Below, one piece after another: positions 1-8,048 of a DNA stretch of 64,000 nt. The position numbers were made by a program, and so were the translations under genes. The notes under the pieces are model-generated. The model made no database searches and was not told the DNA's origin. It saw only the letters and a program-made list of their open reading frames with translations. Numbering within the stretch: position 1 is the stretch's first letter; each line of letters opens with the position of its first letter. This DNA is from Mycolicibacterium sp. 018/SC-01/001 (lineage in GTDB: Bacteria > Actinomycetota > Actinomycetes > Mycobacteriales > Mycobacteriaceae), in NCBI RefSeq assembly GCF_007096635.1, contig NZ_VKAA01000018.1:62001-126000 (forward strand), written 5' to 3'.

Positions 1-514
1 CGCGGCGATGAGCCAGACCAACGAGCGCCAGCAGGCCGTCATCGACGCCCTCGTCGGCGCCGGAGTGGACCGCAAGGACATCGCCACCACCGCCGCCGAT
101 CTGCAGCCGCAGTACGCCAGCGACGGCACCACGATCGCGGCCTACCGCGCCACCAACTCGATCACCGTCACGATCCGCGACCTGACGAAGGCGTCGAACG
201 CGATCGGCCTGATCGTCAGTACCGGCGGCAACGCGACCCGCATCAGTTCGATCGCCTACTCGATCGACGACGACTCGCAGCTGGTCCGCGACGCACGCGC
301 GCGGGCGTTCAACGACGCCAAGGACCGCGCCAACCAGTACGCGCAGCTGTCGGGCCTGCGGCTCGGCAATGTCATCTCGATCTCGGAAGCCGCAGCGCCG
401 ACCCCGCCGGTGCCGATGCCCGCGATGCCGCGCGCGATGGAGGCCGCCGTGCCGCTGGAGCCCGGCCAGCAGACCGTCGGGTTCTCCGTGACGGTGGTGT
501 GGCAGCTCAGCTAG
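1..514 (+). CDS. SIMPL-domain (DUF541) protein, 5' end cut by window
   Basis: The visible 168-plus residues match the C-terminal two thirds of the SIMPL/DUF541 family, periplasmic or secreted proteins linked to oxidative stress. Family-like features are the segment around 'IATTAADLQPQY', the 'YRATNSITVTIRDL' strand and the C-terminal beta strand 'QTVGFSVTVVWQLS'. Reading is open to the window edge, so the true start and any signal peptide lie outside; the ATG at 8 is probably internal. The 3' end overlaps the convergent molybdoenzyme by 8 bp. Function beyond the family is not known. Confidence 0.8.
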   Translation, partial: AAMSQTNERQQAVIDALVGAGVDRKDIATTAADLQPQYASDGTTIAAYRATNSITVTIRDLTKASNAIGLIVSTGGNATRISSIAYSIDDDSQLVRDARARAFNDAKDRANQYAQLSGLRLGNVISISEAAAPTPPVPMPAMPRAMEAAVPLEPGQQTVGFSVTVVWQLS

Positions 515-2726
515 CGGGTCCGACGGTCACCGGGAGGCCGTTGAGCACGGCGGTACCCGACAGCGGATCGAGCAGCGAGCCGTCGTTGAGCTGGTTGACG
601 TTGACCCCGGGCTGATCGGCGGCCAGGTGCTGGCCGGTGCCGGGGCGGTCGTGGCCCCAGCCGTGGGGCAGTGACAGCACGCCGCGCCGGATTCCGTCGG
701 TGATCTCGACGGGCACCACCAGCTCACCGCCGGCACCCTTGACGACAGCGGTGTCGGTGACGCCCAGATCGGCGGCGTCGTCGGGGTGCATGCGCAGCGT
801 GCAGCGGTTGGTTCCGCCGGCGAGCGCGGGCAGGTTGTGCATCCAGCTGTTGTTGCTGCGCAGATGCCGTCGGCCGATCAGCACGAACCCCTCAGCAGGG
901 TGTGCCATGGCCTCGCGCAGTCTCGCGGCGTCCTCGATGAGAGCGTGCGGCGCGAGTTCGATGCGGCCCGACGGTGTGCGCAGCACCTCGAGCAGCCGCG
1001 GCTGCAGTGGGCCCAGGTCGACGCCGTGCGGCTCGTCTTTCAGCCGCTGCAGCGTGAGTCCGTCGGCCCGGGTGCCGAACGCGTCACCGTAGGCACCCAG
1101 CCGCAGCATCATGTCCAGCCGGCGCTCGTACCCGGGGCCGGGGGGAAGCATCGCGGTGAGCTCCTCGACGGCGCGTCCGGCCACCGGGGACGAGGGATCG
1201 GCGGTCTCCTTGGCCAGCGTGGTGGCGATGACCTGCTCGTCGACCAGCGCCGGGTCGGCGTCCTGGCCCATGCCGTAGACGATCAGCGCGAGCCGGGCCA
1301 TGATCTCGGCCTCGCTCGGCCGGCCGTCGAGCGGCAGCACCGGCGGCGAGTAGCGGGCGTTGTTGCGGATCGCGAGCGCGTTGAGGGCGACGTCGAAGTG
1401 CGGGGAACGCGACGGCGGGGGCGGCGGCAGGATGACGTCGGCGTGGCGGGTCGTCTCGTTGAGGTAGGGGTCGACGCTGATCATGAACGCGACGCTGTCC
1501 AGCGCCTTGTCCAGGCGATCGCCGTCGGGGGCCGACAGCACGGGATTGCCGGCGATCGTGATCATCGCCCGGATCTGCCCGTCGCCCGGCGTCTCGATCT
1601 CCTCGGCCAGAACCGGGGTGGGCAGCTCGGAGAGCACTTCGGGCCGGCCCGAGACGCGGCTGTGCCAGCGGCCGGTGCGGAACCCCTTGCCGGGCCGGTG
1701 TCCGCGGGGTGCCGGCGCCACCGGCGAGCACGGGAACATCGCGCCGCCGGGCCGGTCCAGGTTGCCGGTCAGGACGTTGACGACGTCGACGAGCCAGCTG
1801 CCCAGGGTGCCGAACTCGACGGTGGACGTGCCGATCCGGCCGTACACGGCCGCGCTGGGTGCGTTCGCGAGTTCGCGTGCCAGCGTGCGGATCTCGTCGG
1901 CGTCGACGCCGCAGTAGTCGGCGACCGCATCGGGGGCGAAGTCGCGGGCGGCGGCACGGACGTCGTCGAGCCCCTCCAGGTGGTCGGCGGCGCCGCCGAG
2001 GGTGACGAGGTCCTCGTCGAACAGCACGTGCACGACGGCGAACAGCAGCGCCGCGTCGGTACCTGGCCGGGGTGCGAGGTGGCGGTCGGCAAGCTCCGCG
2101 GTGCGGGTGCGGGCCGGGTCGATGACGACGATCCGCCCACCGCGCCTGCGGATGTCGCGCATCTTGGCGCCGAAGTCGGGTGCTGTGGTCACGCTGCCGT
2201 TCGAGACGAGCGGATTGGCCCCGATGATCACGAGGTAGTCGGTGCGGTCGAGGTCGGGAACCGTGAACGCGATGGGGCTGCCGAACATCAGCCCCAGCGA
2301 CACGTGCTTGGGCATCTGGTCGAGCGTGCTCGCCGAGAAGACCTGCCGGGTACCGAGGCCCCGGATGATCAGCGGCGGGTACAGCGCGCCGGCGACCGTG
2401 TGCGCGTTCGGGTTTCCGAGGTACAGCCCCACTGACGCGCCGCCGTGCTCACCGATCACCGCGCCCAGACCGTCGGCGGCCGCGGCGAACGCCTCCTCCC
2501 ACGTCGTCTCCGTCAGCACGCCGTCGCGCCGGACGAGCGGGACCTGCAGGCGGTCGGGATCGTTGTCGAGCTCGGCGAAGCTCGCACCCTTCGGGCAGAT
2601 GAAGCCGTGGCTGAACACGTCGTCACGGTCACCCCGCGCGCCGACCACCGCGCCCTCGTCGATCGTCAGCGTCAGGCCGCAGGTGGCTTCACAGAACGGG
2701 CAGATGCGCAGCGCGGTCTCGGTCAT
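507..2726 (-). CDS. Molybdopterin oxidoreductase (DMSO reductase/formate dehydrogenase-like superfamily)
   Basis: A 739-residue protein with an N-terminal [4Fe-4S] motif, Cys9, Cys12, Cys16 and Cys44 (C-x2-C-x3-C-x27-C), followed by the bis-MGD binding fold. Typical segments are 'IIGANPLVSNG', 'GNLDRPGGAMF' and the C-terminal molydopterin-dinucleotide domain 'HNLPALAGGTNRCTLRMHP'. There is no Tat signal, so it is probably cytoplasmic. The usual Sec/Cys/Ser Mo ligand region reads 'SASTLDQMPKHVS' with no Cys, so the substrate cannot be assigned. No electron-transfer subunit is adjacent. ATG at 2726 is preceded by AGGA; a 15-bp palindrome lies just upstream. Confidence 0.88.
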   Translation of the reverse strand: MTETALRICPFCEATCGLTLTIDEGAVVGARGDRDDVFSHGFICPKGASFAELDNDPDRLQVPLVRRDGVLTETTWEEAFAAAADGLGAVIGEHGGASVGLYLGNPNAHTVAGALYPPLIIRGLGTRQVFSASTLDQMPKHVSLGLMFGSPIAFTVPDLDRTDYLVIIGANPLVSNGSVTTAPDFGAKMRDIRRRGGRIVVIDPARTRTAELADRHLAPRPGTDAALLFAVVHVLFDEDLVTLGGAADHLEGLDDVRAAARDFAPDAVADYCGVDADEIRTLARELANAPSAAVYGRIGTSTVEFGTLGSWLVDVVNVLTGNLDRPGGAMFPCSPVAPAPRGHRPGKGFRTGRWHSRVSGRPEVLSELPTPVLAEEIETPGDGQIRAMITIAGNPVLSAPDGDRLDKALDSVAFMISVDPYLNETTRHADVILPPPPPSRSPHFDVALNALAIRNNARYSPPVLPLDGRPSEAEIMARLALIVYGMGQDADPALVDEQVIATTLAKETADPSSPVAGRAVEELTAMLPPGPGYERRLDMMLRLGAYGDAFGTRADGLTLQRLKDEPHGVDLGPLQPRLLEVLRTPSGRIELAPHALIEDAARLREAMAHPAEGFVLIGRRHLRSNNSWMHNLPALAGGTNRCTLRMHPDDAADLGVTDTAVVKGAGGELVVPVEITDGIRRGVLSLPHGWGHDRPGTGQHLAADQPGVNVNQLNDGSLLDPLSGTAVLNGLPVTVGPAS

Positions 2727-2758
2727 GGCTTCGATCCTGCGTCGAGATCGACGAAATG

Positions 2759-2773
2759 GCGAGAACTTCTCGC
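2759..2773. promoter_or_regulatory. 15-bp palindrome upstream of the molybdoenzyme, possible operator
   Basis: GCGAGAA-C-TTCTCGC is a perfect palindrome ending 33 bp upstream of the molybdoenzyme ATG. Position and symmetry suit a dimeric regulator; no regulator gene is adjacent, so this is inference only. Confidence 0.35.
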
Positions 2774-2778
2774 ACTTT

Positions 2779-2804
2779 CCCGCCCAAACGTTGGTTTGGG
2801 CGGG
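2779..2804. terminator. Perfect 11-bp hairpin at the 3' end of hpt
   Basis: Arms 2779-2789 and 2794-2804 form an 11-bp GC-rich stem with the tetraloop GTTG. It lies 4 bp beyond the hpt stop. There is no U tract on either strand, so termination would be of the mycobacterial U-less kind. The core (2781-2802) recurs exactly at 53668-53689. Confidence 0.5.
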
Positions 2805-2807
2805 GTG

Positions 2808-3380
2808 CTACTCGTAGACCTTGGGGTCGAGCGTGCCGATGAAGGGCAGATCCCGGTAGCGCTCGGCGTAGTCGAGGCCGTAGCCGACGACGAACTCGTT
2901 GGGGATGTCGAAGCCGATGTAGGTGATGTCGACGTCGGCGCGCACGGCCTCGGGCTTGCGCAGCAGTGTGCACACGCGCAGCGACCGCGGATGGCGGGTC
3001 GCGAGGTTGCGCAGCAGCCACGACAGCGTCAGACCGGAGTCGACGATGTCCTCGACGATCAGCACGTCGCGATCGTTGATGTCGCGGTCGAGGTCCTTGA
3101 GGATGCGGACCACCCCCGACGACGACGTCGACGACCCGTAGGAACTGACCGCCATGAACTCCAGCTGCGTGGGCAGCGGGATGGCCCGCGCCAGGTCGGT
3201 GACGAACATGACCGCGCCCTTGAGCACCGTGATCAGCAGCAGATCCTGCTGCCCCTCCCCCGGCGTCGGGTAGTCGGCGGCGATCAGCTCGGCGAGCTCC
3301 GCCGTCTTGGAGCGGATCTGCTCCTCCGACAGCAACACCGACTTGATGTCCCCGGGATACAACTCCCCATGCGCAGGCAC
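2808..3380 (-). CDS. hpt: Hypoxanthine-guanine phosphoribosyltransferase
   Basis: Salvages hypoxanthine and guanine to IMP and GMP using PRPP, in the cytoplasm. The 190-residue protein carries the PRPP-binding motif 'DVLIVEDIVDSGLT' at about residues 104-117, the loop 'VSSYGSSTSSSG' (78-89) and the C-terminal 'IGFDIPNEFVVGYGLDY' base-binding segment, all nearly identical to M. tuberculosis Hpt (Rv3624c). The start GTG at 3380 sits 7 nt after a TACGCT -10 box, so the message is probably leaderless. tilS follows upstream on the same strand, as in other actinobacteria. Confidence 0.97.
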   Translation of the reverse strand: MPAHGELYPGDIKSVLLSEEQIRSKTAELAELIAADYPTPGEGQQDLLLITVLKGAVMFVTDLARAIPLPTQLEFMAVSSYGSSTSSSGVVRILKDLDRDINDRDVLIVEDIVDSGLTLSWLLRNLATRHPRSLRVCTLLRKPEAVRADVDITYIGFDIPNEFVVGYGLDYAERYRDLPFIGTLDPKVYE

Positions 3381-3387
3381 GCCCTAG

Positions 3388-3393
3388 AGCGTA
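3388..3393 (-). promoter_or_regulatory. -10 box of hpt (leaderless)
   Basis: TACGCT on the minus strand, 7 nt before the GTG start at 3380. This fits the mycobacterial TANNNT rule and implies transcription starting at the start codon. Confidence 0.55.
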
Positions 3394-3400
3394 GCGGTGC

Positions 3401-4354
3401 TCAGTCCGCGACCGGCTCGCGGTAGAGCGTCAGCACCTCACCGCGCCGGCCCGCGAACAGCCGCGACCGCGTCGCCGCACTCGGCACCGCCACGCCACCC
3501 TGCCCCCGCCACGCGCTCACCAACGCATCGACCGACCGGATCTGCCCGTCGGACAGGCCTGCGGCGCCGCCGTCGAGCAGCCAGCGCCGGATCACGCGGC
3601 GGCGCACCGCGGCGGGCAACCCCGTCAGCGTCGCCACCGGCAGCTCGGTCTCGACCGGAACGTCCGCGGCGATCGCGTCGAGGGCGTCGGTGTCCTCCCG
3701 CAGCGCGGCGGCGGTGCGGGCCAGCGCCTCGGCGACTCCGCCGTGGAGCACCTCGTCGAGCAGCGGCAGTACCTCGGCGCGCAGCCGCACCCGGGTGAAT
3801 CGCGGGTCGTCGTTGTGCGGATCCCGCCACGGCGTCAGAGCGAGCTCGGCGCACGCTGCGTGCGTGACACTGCGCCGCACCCCCAGCAGCGGCCGGCACC
3901 ACGGCGCGTCGTAGGGCACCATGCCCGCGATCGACCGCGCTCCCGATCCGCGGCCGAGACCCATCAGCACGGTCTCCGCCTGATCGTCGAGCGTGTGTCC
4001 CAGCAGCACCGGTGCACCGTCGCGCGCCTGCTCCAGGGCCGCGTACCGTGCGGCGCGGGCCGCCGCCTCCGGACCGCCGTCGACGCCGACCTCCACCGGG
4101 ACAACCTGCGCGGCAACACATCCCAATGCCAGTGCCTGATCGCGCGCCGCTGCAGCGACGGTGTGGGAGCCGGCCTGCAACCGGTGGTCGACGATCACCG
4201 CGGTCGTCGGCCGCAGCGCCGCCGCGACCGCGGTCAGCGCCAGCGAGTCGGGCCCGCCGGACAGCGCCACACACCAGTGCCCGTCGAGTCCGTGCTCTGC
4301 GGCGAACCGGCCCAGCGCAGCGCGCAGCTGCGCTACAGCACTCGGTCGATCCAT
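3401..4354 (-). CDS. tilS: tRNA(Ile)-lysidine synthetase TilS
   Basis: Converts C34 of the CAU-anticodon tRNA-Ile to lysidine, so that it reads AUA. The PP-loop ATPase motif 'SGGPDS' is at residues 32-37, and the following 'VDHRLQAGSHTVAAAARDQA' segment and 'LGHTLDDQAETVLM' are typical. Length is 317 residues, normal for actinobacterial TilS (Rv3625c). The open frame continues far upstream, but ATG 4354 begins the conserved protein and overlaps the end of the preceding gene by 22 bp, indicating coupled translation. Confidence 0.95.
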   Translation of the reverse strand: MDRPSAVAQLRAALGRFAAEHGLDGHWCVALSGGPDSLALTAVAAALRPTTAVIVDHRLQAGSHTVAAAARDQALALGCVAAQVVPVEVGVDGGPEAAARAARYAALEQARDGAPVLLGHTLDDQAETVLMGLGRGSGARSIAGMVPYDAPWCRPLLGVRRSVTHAACAELALTPWRDPHNDDPRFTRVRLRAEVLPLLDEVLHGGVAEALARTAAALREDTDALDAIAADVPVETELPVATLTGLPAAVRRRVIRRWLLDGGAAGLSDGQIRSVDALVSAWRGQGGVAVPSAATRSRLFAGRRGEVLTLYREPVAD

Positions 4355-5400
4355 CGCTGCGGCTCGTCGATCTCCTCGGGCAGCGGCAGGGTGTGCGGAC
4401 CTGTCCAGATCGTGTTGAACCGCGTCATGCCCACCGTCGACACCACGGCATCGACGAACGCCTTGCCCCGCGTGTACTGGTCCATCTTCGCGTCGATGCC
4501 CAGCAGTGCCCGCAGCAGCCGCTGCACCGGCGGCTGCCGGCGCTGCCTGCGCTGGTCGAAACGGTGGCGGATGGTCGACACCGACGGGACCACTGCCGGC
4601 CCCACGGCATCCATCACGTGATCGGCGTGACCTTCCAGCAGCGTGCCCAGTACCAGTAGGCGGTCCAGCGCCGCGCGTTGCTCCTCGGACTGCACGGCGC
4701 GCACCAGACCGAGGATGCCCGCCGAATTCGCTTCTGCCGCATGGCCGGAGCGCTTCTCCCGGACGTAGTCGGCCAGCCTCCCCACCACCTTGGTGACGTC
4801 CTCGCCGGCGTCGGCGGTCAGCACGCCGAGCGCGTCGGACATGTGGCCCGCCAGCCAGGGGTTGGCGCGGAACTGGACGCGGTGGGTGACCTCGTGCAGA
4901 CACACCCACATCCGGAAGTCGGCGGGCTGCACCCGAAGCTGCCTCTCCACCGCGATGACGTTCGGGTAGACGAGCAGCAGTTCGCCACCCTGCCCTCCGA
5001 AGGGGTCGTACTGGCCGAGGATGCCCGACGACACGAATGCCAGCACCGCACCCGTCTGTACCCCCGCGATACGTCCGCTGATCGCGCGCGGCTTACCTGT
5101 CTCGGGGCCGCCGCCACCGCCGCCGGTCATGGCCCGCATCGAGCCCGCGGCCGCCCGAATCCACTCCGGCCGGTTGACGATTCGGGCCTCGGGGATGTCC
5201 TCTCCCTCGGCCAGCCCGGTCACCTCACGTACGGGCACTTCTGCCGCGCGGGCCGCGTCGGCAAGCTGGGCGATGACCTGCGTGCGCGTGTAGTCGGTGG
5301 CCGGCGGCTCGGGGCGGGCCAGCTTGCCGCCGAACGTGGCCGCCAGGTTCCAGTCCACCGCGCTGCCGACGGAAAAGGGTTGGCGCTGTGCGGCGTTCAT
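4333..5400 (-). CDS. Zinc-dependent metalloprotease-like protein (DUF2342, Rv3626c family)
   Basis: A 355-residue actinobacterial family protein with an HEVTH zinc motif at about residues 169-173 inside 'WVCLHEVTHRVQF'. The family is annotated either as a putative zinc metalloprotease or as 'coenzyme F420 biosynthesis-associated'; no substrate is established. The chosen ATG at 5400 overlaps the dacB stop as ATGA, which favours it over an ATG three codons upstream (5409). It sits between dacB and tilS exactly as in M. tuberculosis. Confidence 0.88.
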   Translation of the reverse strand: MNAAQRQPFSVGSAVDWNLAATFGGKLARPEPPATDYTRTQVIAQLADAARAAEVPVREVTGLAEGEDIPEARIVNRPEWIRAAAGSMRAMTGGGGGGPETGKPRAISGRIAGVQTGAVLAFVSSGILGQYDPFGGQGGELLLVYPNVIAVERQLRVQPADFRMWVCLHEVTHRVQFRANPWLAGHMSDALGVLTADAGEDVTKVVGRLADYVREKRSGHAAEANSAGILGLVRAVQSEEQRAALDRLLVLGTLLEGHADHVMDAVGPAVVPSVSTIRHRFDQRRQRRQPPVQRLLRALLGIDAKMDQYTRGKAFVDAVVSTVGMTRFNTIWTGPHTLPLPEEIDEPQRWIDRVL

Positions 5401-6767
5401 GCGCGGCACCCGCAGGTTCGCAATGTGGCGGCGAAGGCGTCGAGTGCGGTCCGCCCGCTCGGGCCGGCCTGGTTAGACAGCAGCGCGAACGTCAGCACCC
5501 GGCCGTTGGAATCGGTGACGAAGCCGGCGAGGGAATTGGTCGCGGTCAGCGATCCGGTCTTGGCCCGCAGGTAGCCGGCCGCGCCGTGACCGGCGGCGTC
5601 GAGGTAGCGGTTCGACAGCGTGCCGCTTCCCCCTGCGATCGGCAACAGGTCCACCAGGGGACGCAGCCGCGGGTGGTCGTCGCCCACGGCGGCGCCGACG
5701 ACCTCGTCGAGGGTCTCGGCGGTCAGCCGGTCGTCGACCGACAGCCCGCTGGAGTCCAGCAGATGCGCTTCGCCGGTGTCGACGTCAGCGTCGTCGAGGG
5801 CGTCGAGGACCGCGTTGACGGCGCCGGCGAAACTCTCCGGCCGGCCCGTCGCCGCCGCGACCTCCCGGCCCGTCGACTCGGCCATCACGTTGTCGGAGGC
5901 GTTCATCATCTCGCGCAGCCGCTCGATCAGCGGCGGGGACTGCACCGAGGCGATCTCGCGGCCCTGCGCCGCCGACGGCAGCACCGTCACCGTCCGCGGA
6001 TCGGCGCCCAGCGCGACGGCCAGCGCCCGCCCGGCGTCCAGCGCCGGGGTGCGCGAGCGCGCCGAATCGACGGTGACGGGCTGGGTCCGGCCGCCGTCGA
6101 GCATGACGGCCTCCATCGGGGCGATGTCGCCGCCGTCGATGTCGAGCGGGTCCCAGCCCGGCGCCATCGTCGGGCCGCTGTAGGCACTGACGTCGACGGC
6201 GACCGTGCGCACGGTGGTCCCGCTGCGGCGCACCTGGTCGGCGAGATCGACGATCCGGGCGGCGTCGCGGTACCACGTGTCGGTGCCGCGCGGCGCGGCC
6301 GACAGCGTCGGATCGCCGCCCCCCACGAGCACGACCGTGCCGGGCGAGGTGGCCACGACCCGCGTCGTCAAGCGGGCGTCCCGATCCAGCGTCAGCAGGG
6401 CCGCGGCGGTGGTCAGCAGTTTGTTCGTCGACGCCGGCTGCATCGGCACACGGGGGCCGCGGGCCCACAGCTCCTCGCCGGTCAACGCATCGGTGATCCG
6501 CCCGGTGAACTGACCGAGATTGGGATCAGCGGCCACGGCCGCCAGCGCACGCGACATCCCGGCCGGGGTCGGCTTGTCGGCCGATTCGGGCACGGGCACC
6601 ACACCGGGGTTCGCGGTCGCCGGCGCCGGCGCCGCCTTGACGGCCACCGCCTCGGAGGTCTTCCTGCCGGCGATCAGCGCGGCAGCGGCGACGACGACCG
6701 CCACCAGAACCACCACGGCGAGGCCGACCAGCGCATAGGTGGACCGCCGCCATCGAGTCGGCCGCAT
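5397..6767 (-). CDS. dacB: D-alanyl-D-alanine carboxypeptidase/endopeptidase, PBP4 family (S13)
   Basis: Trims peptidoglycan stem peptides outside the membrane. An N-terminal membrane anchor or uncleaved signal spans about residues 10-33. The three penicillin-binding motifs are present: SxxK as Ser113-Thr-Asn-Lys116, SxN as Ser291-Asp-Asn293, and KTG at Lys403-Gly405. The large insert between the first two motifs marks class C type-4 PBPs. Length 456 matches Rv3627c. ATG 6767 has an AGGGGA ribosome site 5 nt upstream. It leads a minus-strand unit with the DUF2342 gene and tilS, and is divergent from ppa. Confidence 0.94.
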   Translation of the reverse strand: MRPTRWRRSTYALVGLAVVVLVAVVVAAAALIAGRKTSEAVAVKAAPAPATANPGVVPVPESADKPTPAGMSRALAAVAADPNLGQFTGRITDALTGEELWARGPRVPMQPASTNKLLTTAAALLTLDRDARLTTRVVATSPGTVVLVGGGDPTLSAAPRGTDTWYRDAARIVDLADQVRRSGTTVRTVAVDVSAYSGPTMAPGWDPLDIDGGDIAPMEAVMLDGGRTQPVTVDSARSRTPALDAGRALAVALGADPRTVTVLPSAAQGREIASVQSPPLIERLREMMNASDNVMAESTGREVAAATGRPESFAGAVNAVLDALDDADVDTGEAHLLDSSGLSVDDRLTAETLDEVVGAAVGDDHPRLRPLVDLLPIAGGSGTLSNRYLDAAGHGAAGYLRAKTGSLTATNSLAGFVTDSNGRVLTFALLSNQAGPSGRTALDAFAATLRTCGCRA

Positions 6768-6829
6768 AGTTCCCCTGTCGCTCGATCAGTCCGGAAGCCA
6801 CCCCCGTAGAGCAGGGTATCGCTCCCCAC

Positions 6830-6872
6830 TAAGGTGGTTCCGGCCTGTTGATCGCCCGTTCATGCGAAGGAG
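6830..6872 (+). promoter_or_regulatory. ppa -10 box and ribosome binding site
   Basis: TAAGGT at 6830-6835 is a plausible -10. AAGGAG at 6867-6872 lies 7 nt before GTG 6880 and decides the ppa start over upstream in-frame ATGs. Confidence 0.5.
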
Positions 6873-6879
6873 CTCCCCG

Positions 6880-7365
6880 GTGCAGTTCGACGTTCTCATC
6901 GAGATCCCGAAGGGTTCACGCAACAAGTACGAGGTCGACCACGACAGCGGCAAGGTGAAGCTGGACCGCTACCTGTTCACGGCGTTCGGCTATCCCACCG
7001 ACTACGGCTACATCGAGGACACCCTCGGCGAGGACGGCGATCCGCTGGACGCGCTGGTGCTGCTGCCCGAGCCGGTGTTCCCCGGCTGCATCGTCGAGGC
7101 GCGGCCGGTCGGCATGTTCCGGATGACCGATGAGAAGGGCGGCGACGACAAGGTGCTGTGCGTGCTCGCCGATCCGCGGTGGGACCACATCCAGGACATC
7201 GGCGACGTGTCGGAGTTCGAGCTCGACGCGATCAAGCACTTCTTCGTGCACTACAAGGACCTCGAGCCCGGCAAGTTCGTGCACGCCGCCGACTGGGTGG
7301 GCCGCGAGGAGGCCGAGGCCGAGGTCAACCGATCGATCGAGCGCTTCAAGACCGAGGGCCACTAG
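6880..7365 (+). CDS. ppa: Inorganic pyrophosphatase, family I
   Basis: Hydrolyses pyrophosphate to two phosphates, pulling biosynthetic reactions forward. The 161-residue protein shows the family I signatures 'IEIPKGSRNKYEVDHDSG', 'YPTDYGYIEDT' and the metal-binding 'EDGDPLDALVL', very like Rv3628. GTG 6880 is chosen because AAGGAG lies 7 nt upstream and because family members begin with 'MQFDV'. The next gene is on the same strand after a long inverted repeat. Confidence 0.97.
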   Translation: MQFDVLIEIPKGSRNKYEVDHDSGKVKLDRYLFTAFGYPTDYGYIEDTLGEDGDPLDALVLLPEPVFPGCIVEARPVGMFRMTDEKGGDDKVLCVLADPRWDHIQDIGDVSEFELDAIKHFFVHYKDLEPGKFVHAADWVGREEAEAEVNRSIERFKTEGH

Positions 7366-7374
7366 TTTTTTGGC

Positions 7375-7435
7375 GCGAGTAGACGCGAACTCGAGCGGAC
7401 ACGCCGCAAGAACACTCGAGTTCGCGTCTACTCGC
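7375..7435. terminator. Long perfect inverted repeat after ppa
   Basis: Arms 7375-7395 and 7415-7435 are perfectly complementary (21 bp) around a 19-nt loop, 9 bp after the ppa stop. A T6 run precedes the left arm (7366-7371) rather than following the right arm. It is probably the ppa 3' end or processing structure, but a dispersed intergenic repeat is also possible. Confidence 0.6.
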
Positions 7436-7499
7436 CGGATTTGACCTGCCCGTAACACGGCGTTACGTCCGCGCCGTATGGGAGTTCGATCATGACGGT

Positions 7500-8021
7500 G
7501 TGCTGCTGCATCAGGGAATCGGGCTCGAGGCGTTCAACGCGCTGCCGATGCGCCGCGCCGTGCACGCCGTCTACGAATGCTGCTACAGCGTGCCGCTGTC
7601 CGCGGATCTGGCCCGTCAGCGCCCGTTCACCAGCCACGACCAGCTGTTCCGCTGCGCCGACGGGCTGCTGTTCGCCCTCGGGGAAGACTCGATCGACTCG
7701 ATCTTGCAGGCCTACCCCGACGTCGGCCGCCGGCCCGGCAGCGAGAAGTCGGCGGCCGAGCAGTGCGCGGTCAAGGACGCGCGTCCGGAGATGATGGCCC
7801 AGCTGTCGGCCGCCGCCAAGCGCTACCTGGACCACTTCGGCTTCGGCTTCGTGATGTACGTCAACGGCTACAGCGCCGACACCGTGCTGGCCGCGATGGG
7901 CGACCGGATGCTCAACGACTACGAGACCGAGCGCAAGATCGTCCGCAACGAACTGGCCCGGATCAACCGCACCCGGCTGGAACGCATGCTCGGACCCGAG
8001 GGCGGTTACGACAACTGGTGA
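7500..8021 (+). CDS. OHCU decarboxylase-like (UraD family) protein, catalytic His replaced
   Basis: UraD decarboxylates 2-oxo-4-hydroxy-4-carboxy-5-ureidoimidazoline to S-allantoin in urate breakdown. The 173-residue protein has the family start 'GLEAFNALP', the 'RPFTSHDQLF' helix, the 'SAAEQ' motif and the C-terminal 'RNELARINRTRLERML'. The family's HPxxG motif reads 'AYPDVG', so the catalytic His is Tyr72. No other urate gene is near. GTG 7500 is the likely start: a GGAG lies upstream, while an ATG at 7492 is out of frame. Activity as UraD is uncertain. Confidence 0.75.
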   Translation: MLLHQGIGLEAFNALPMRRAVHAVYECCYSVPLSADLARQRPFTSHDQLFRCADGLLFALGEDSIDSILQAYPDVGRRPGSEKSAAEQCAVKDARPEMMAQLSAAAKRYLDHFGFGFVMYVNGYSADTVLAAMGDRMLNDYETERKIVRNELARINRTRLERMLGPEGGYDNW

Positions 8022-8035
8022 CCACCGGCACCACC

Positions 8036-8041
8036 TAGGCT
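8036..8041 (+). promoter_or_regulatory. -10 box of serine hydrolase gene (leaderless)
   Basis: TAGGCT is followed by 7 nt and the GTG start at 8049, the leaderless arrangement common in mycobacteria. Confidence 0.5.
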
Positions 8042-8048
8042 CGCCCCT

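Noticed and set aside
786..2435. 549-codon open frame antisense to the molybdoenzyme
   Set aside because: Arg/Gly/Val-rich translation with no domain; typical antisense shadow of a high-GC gene with strong protein-family support.
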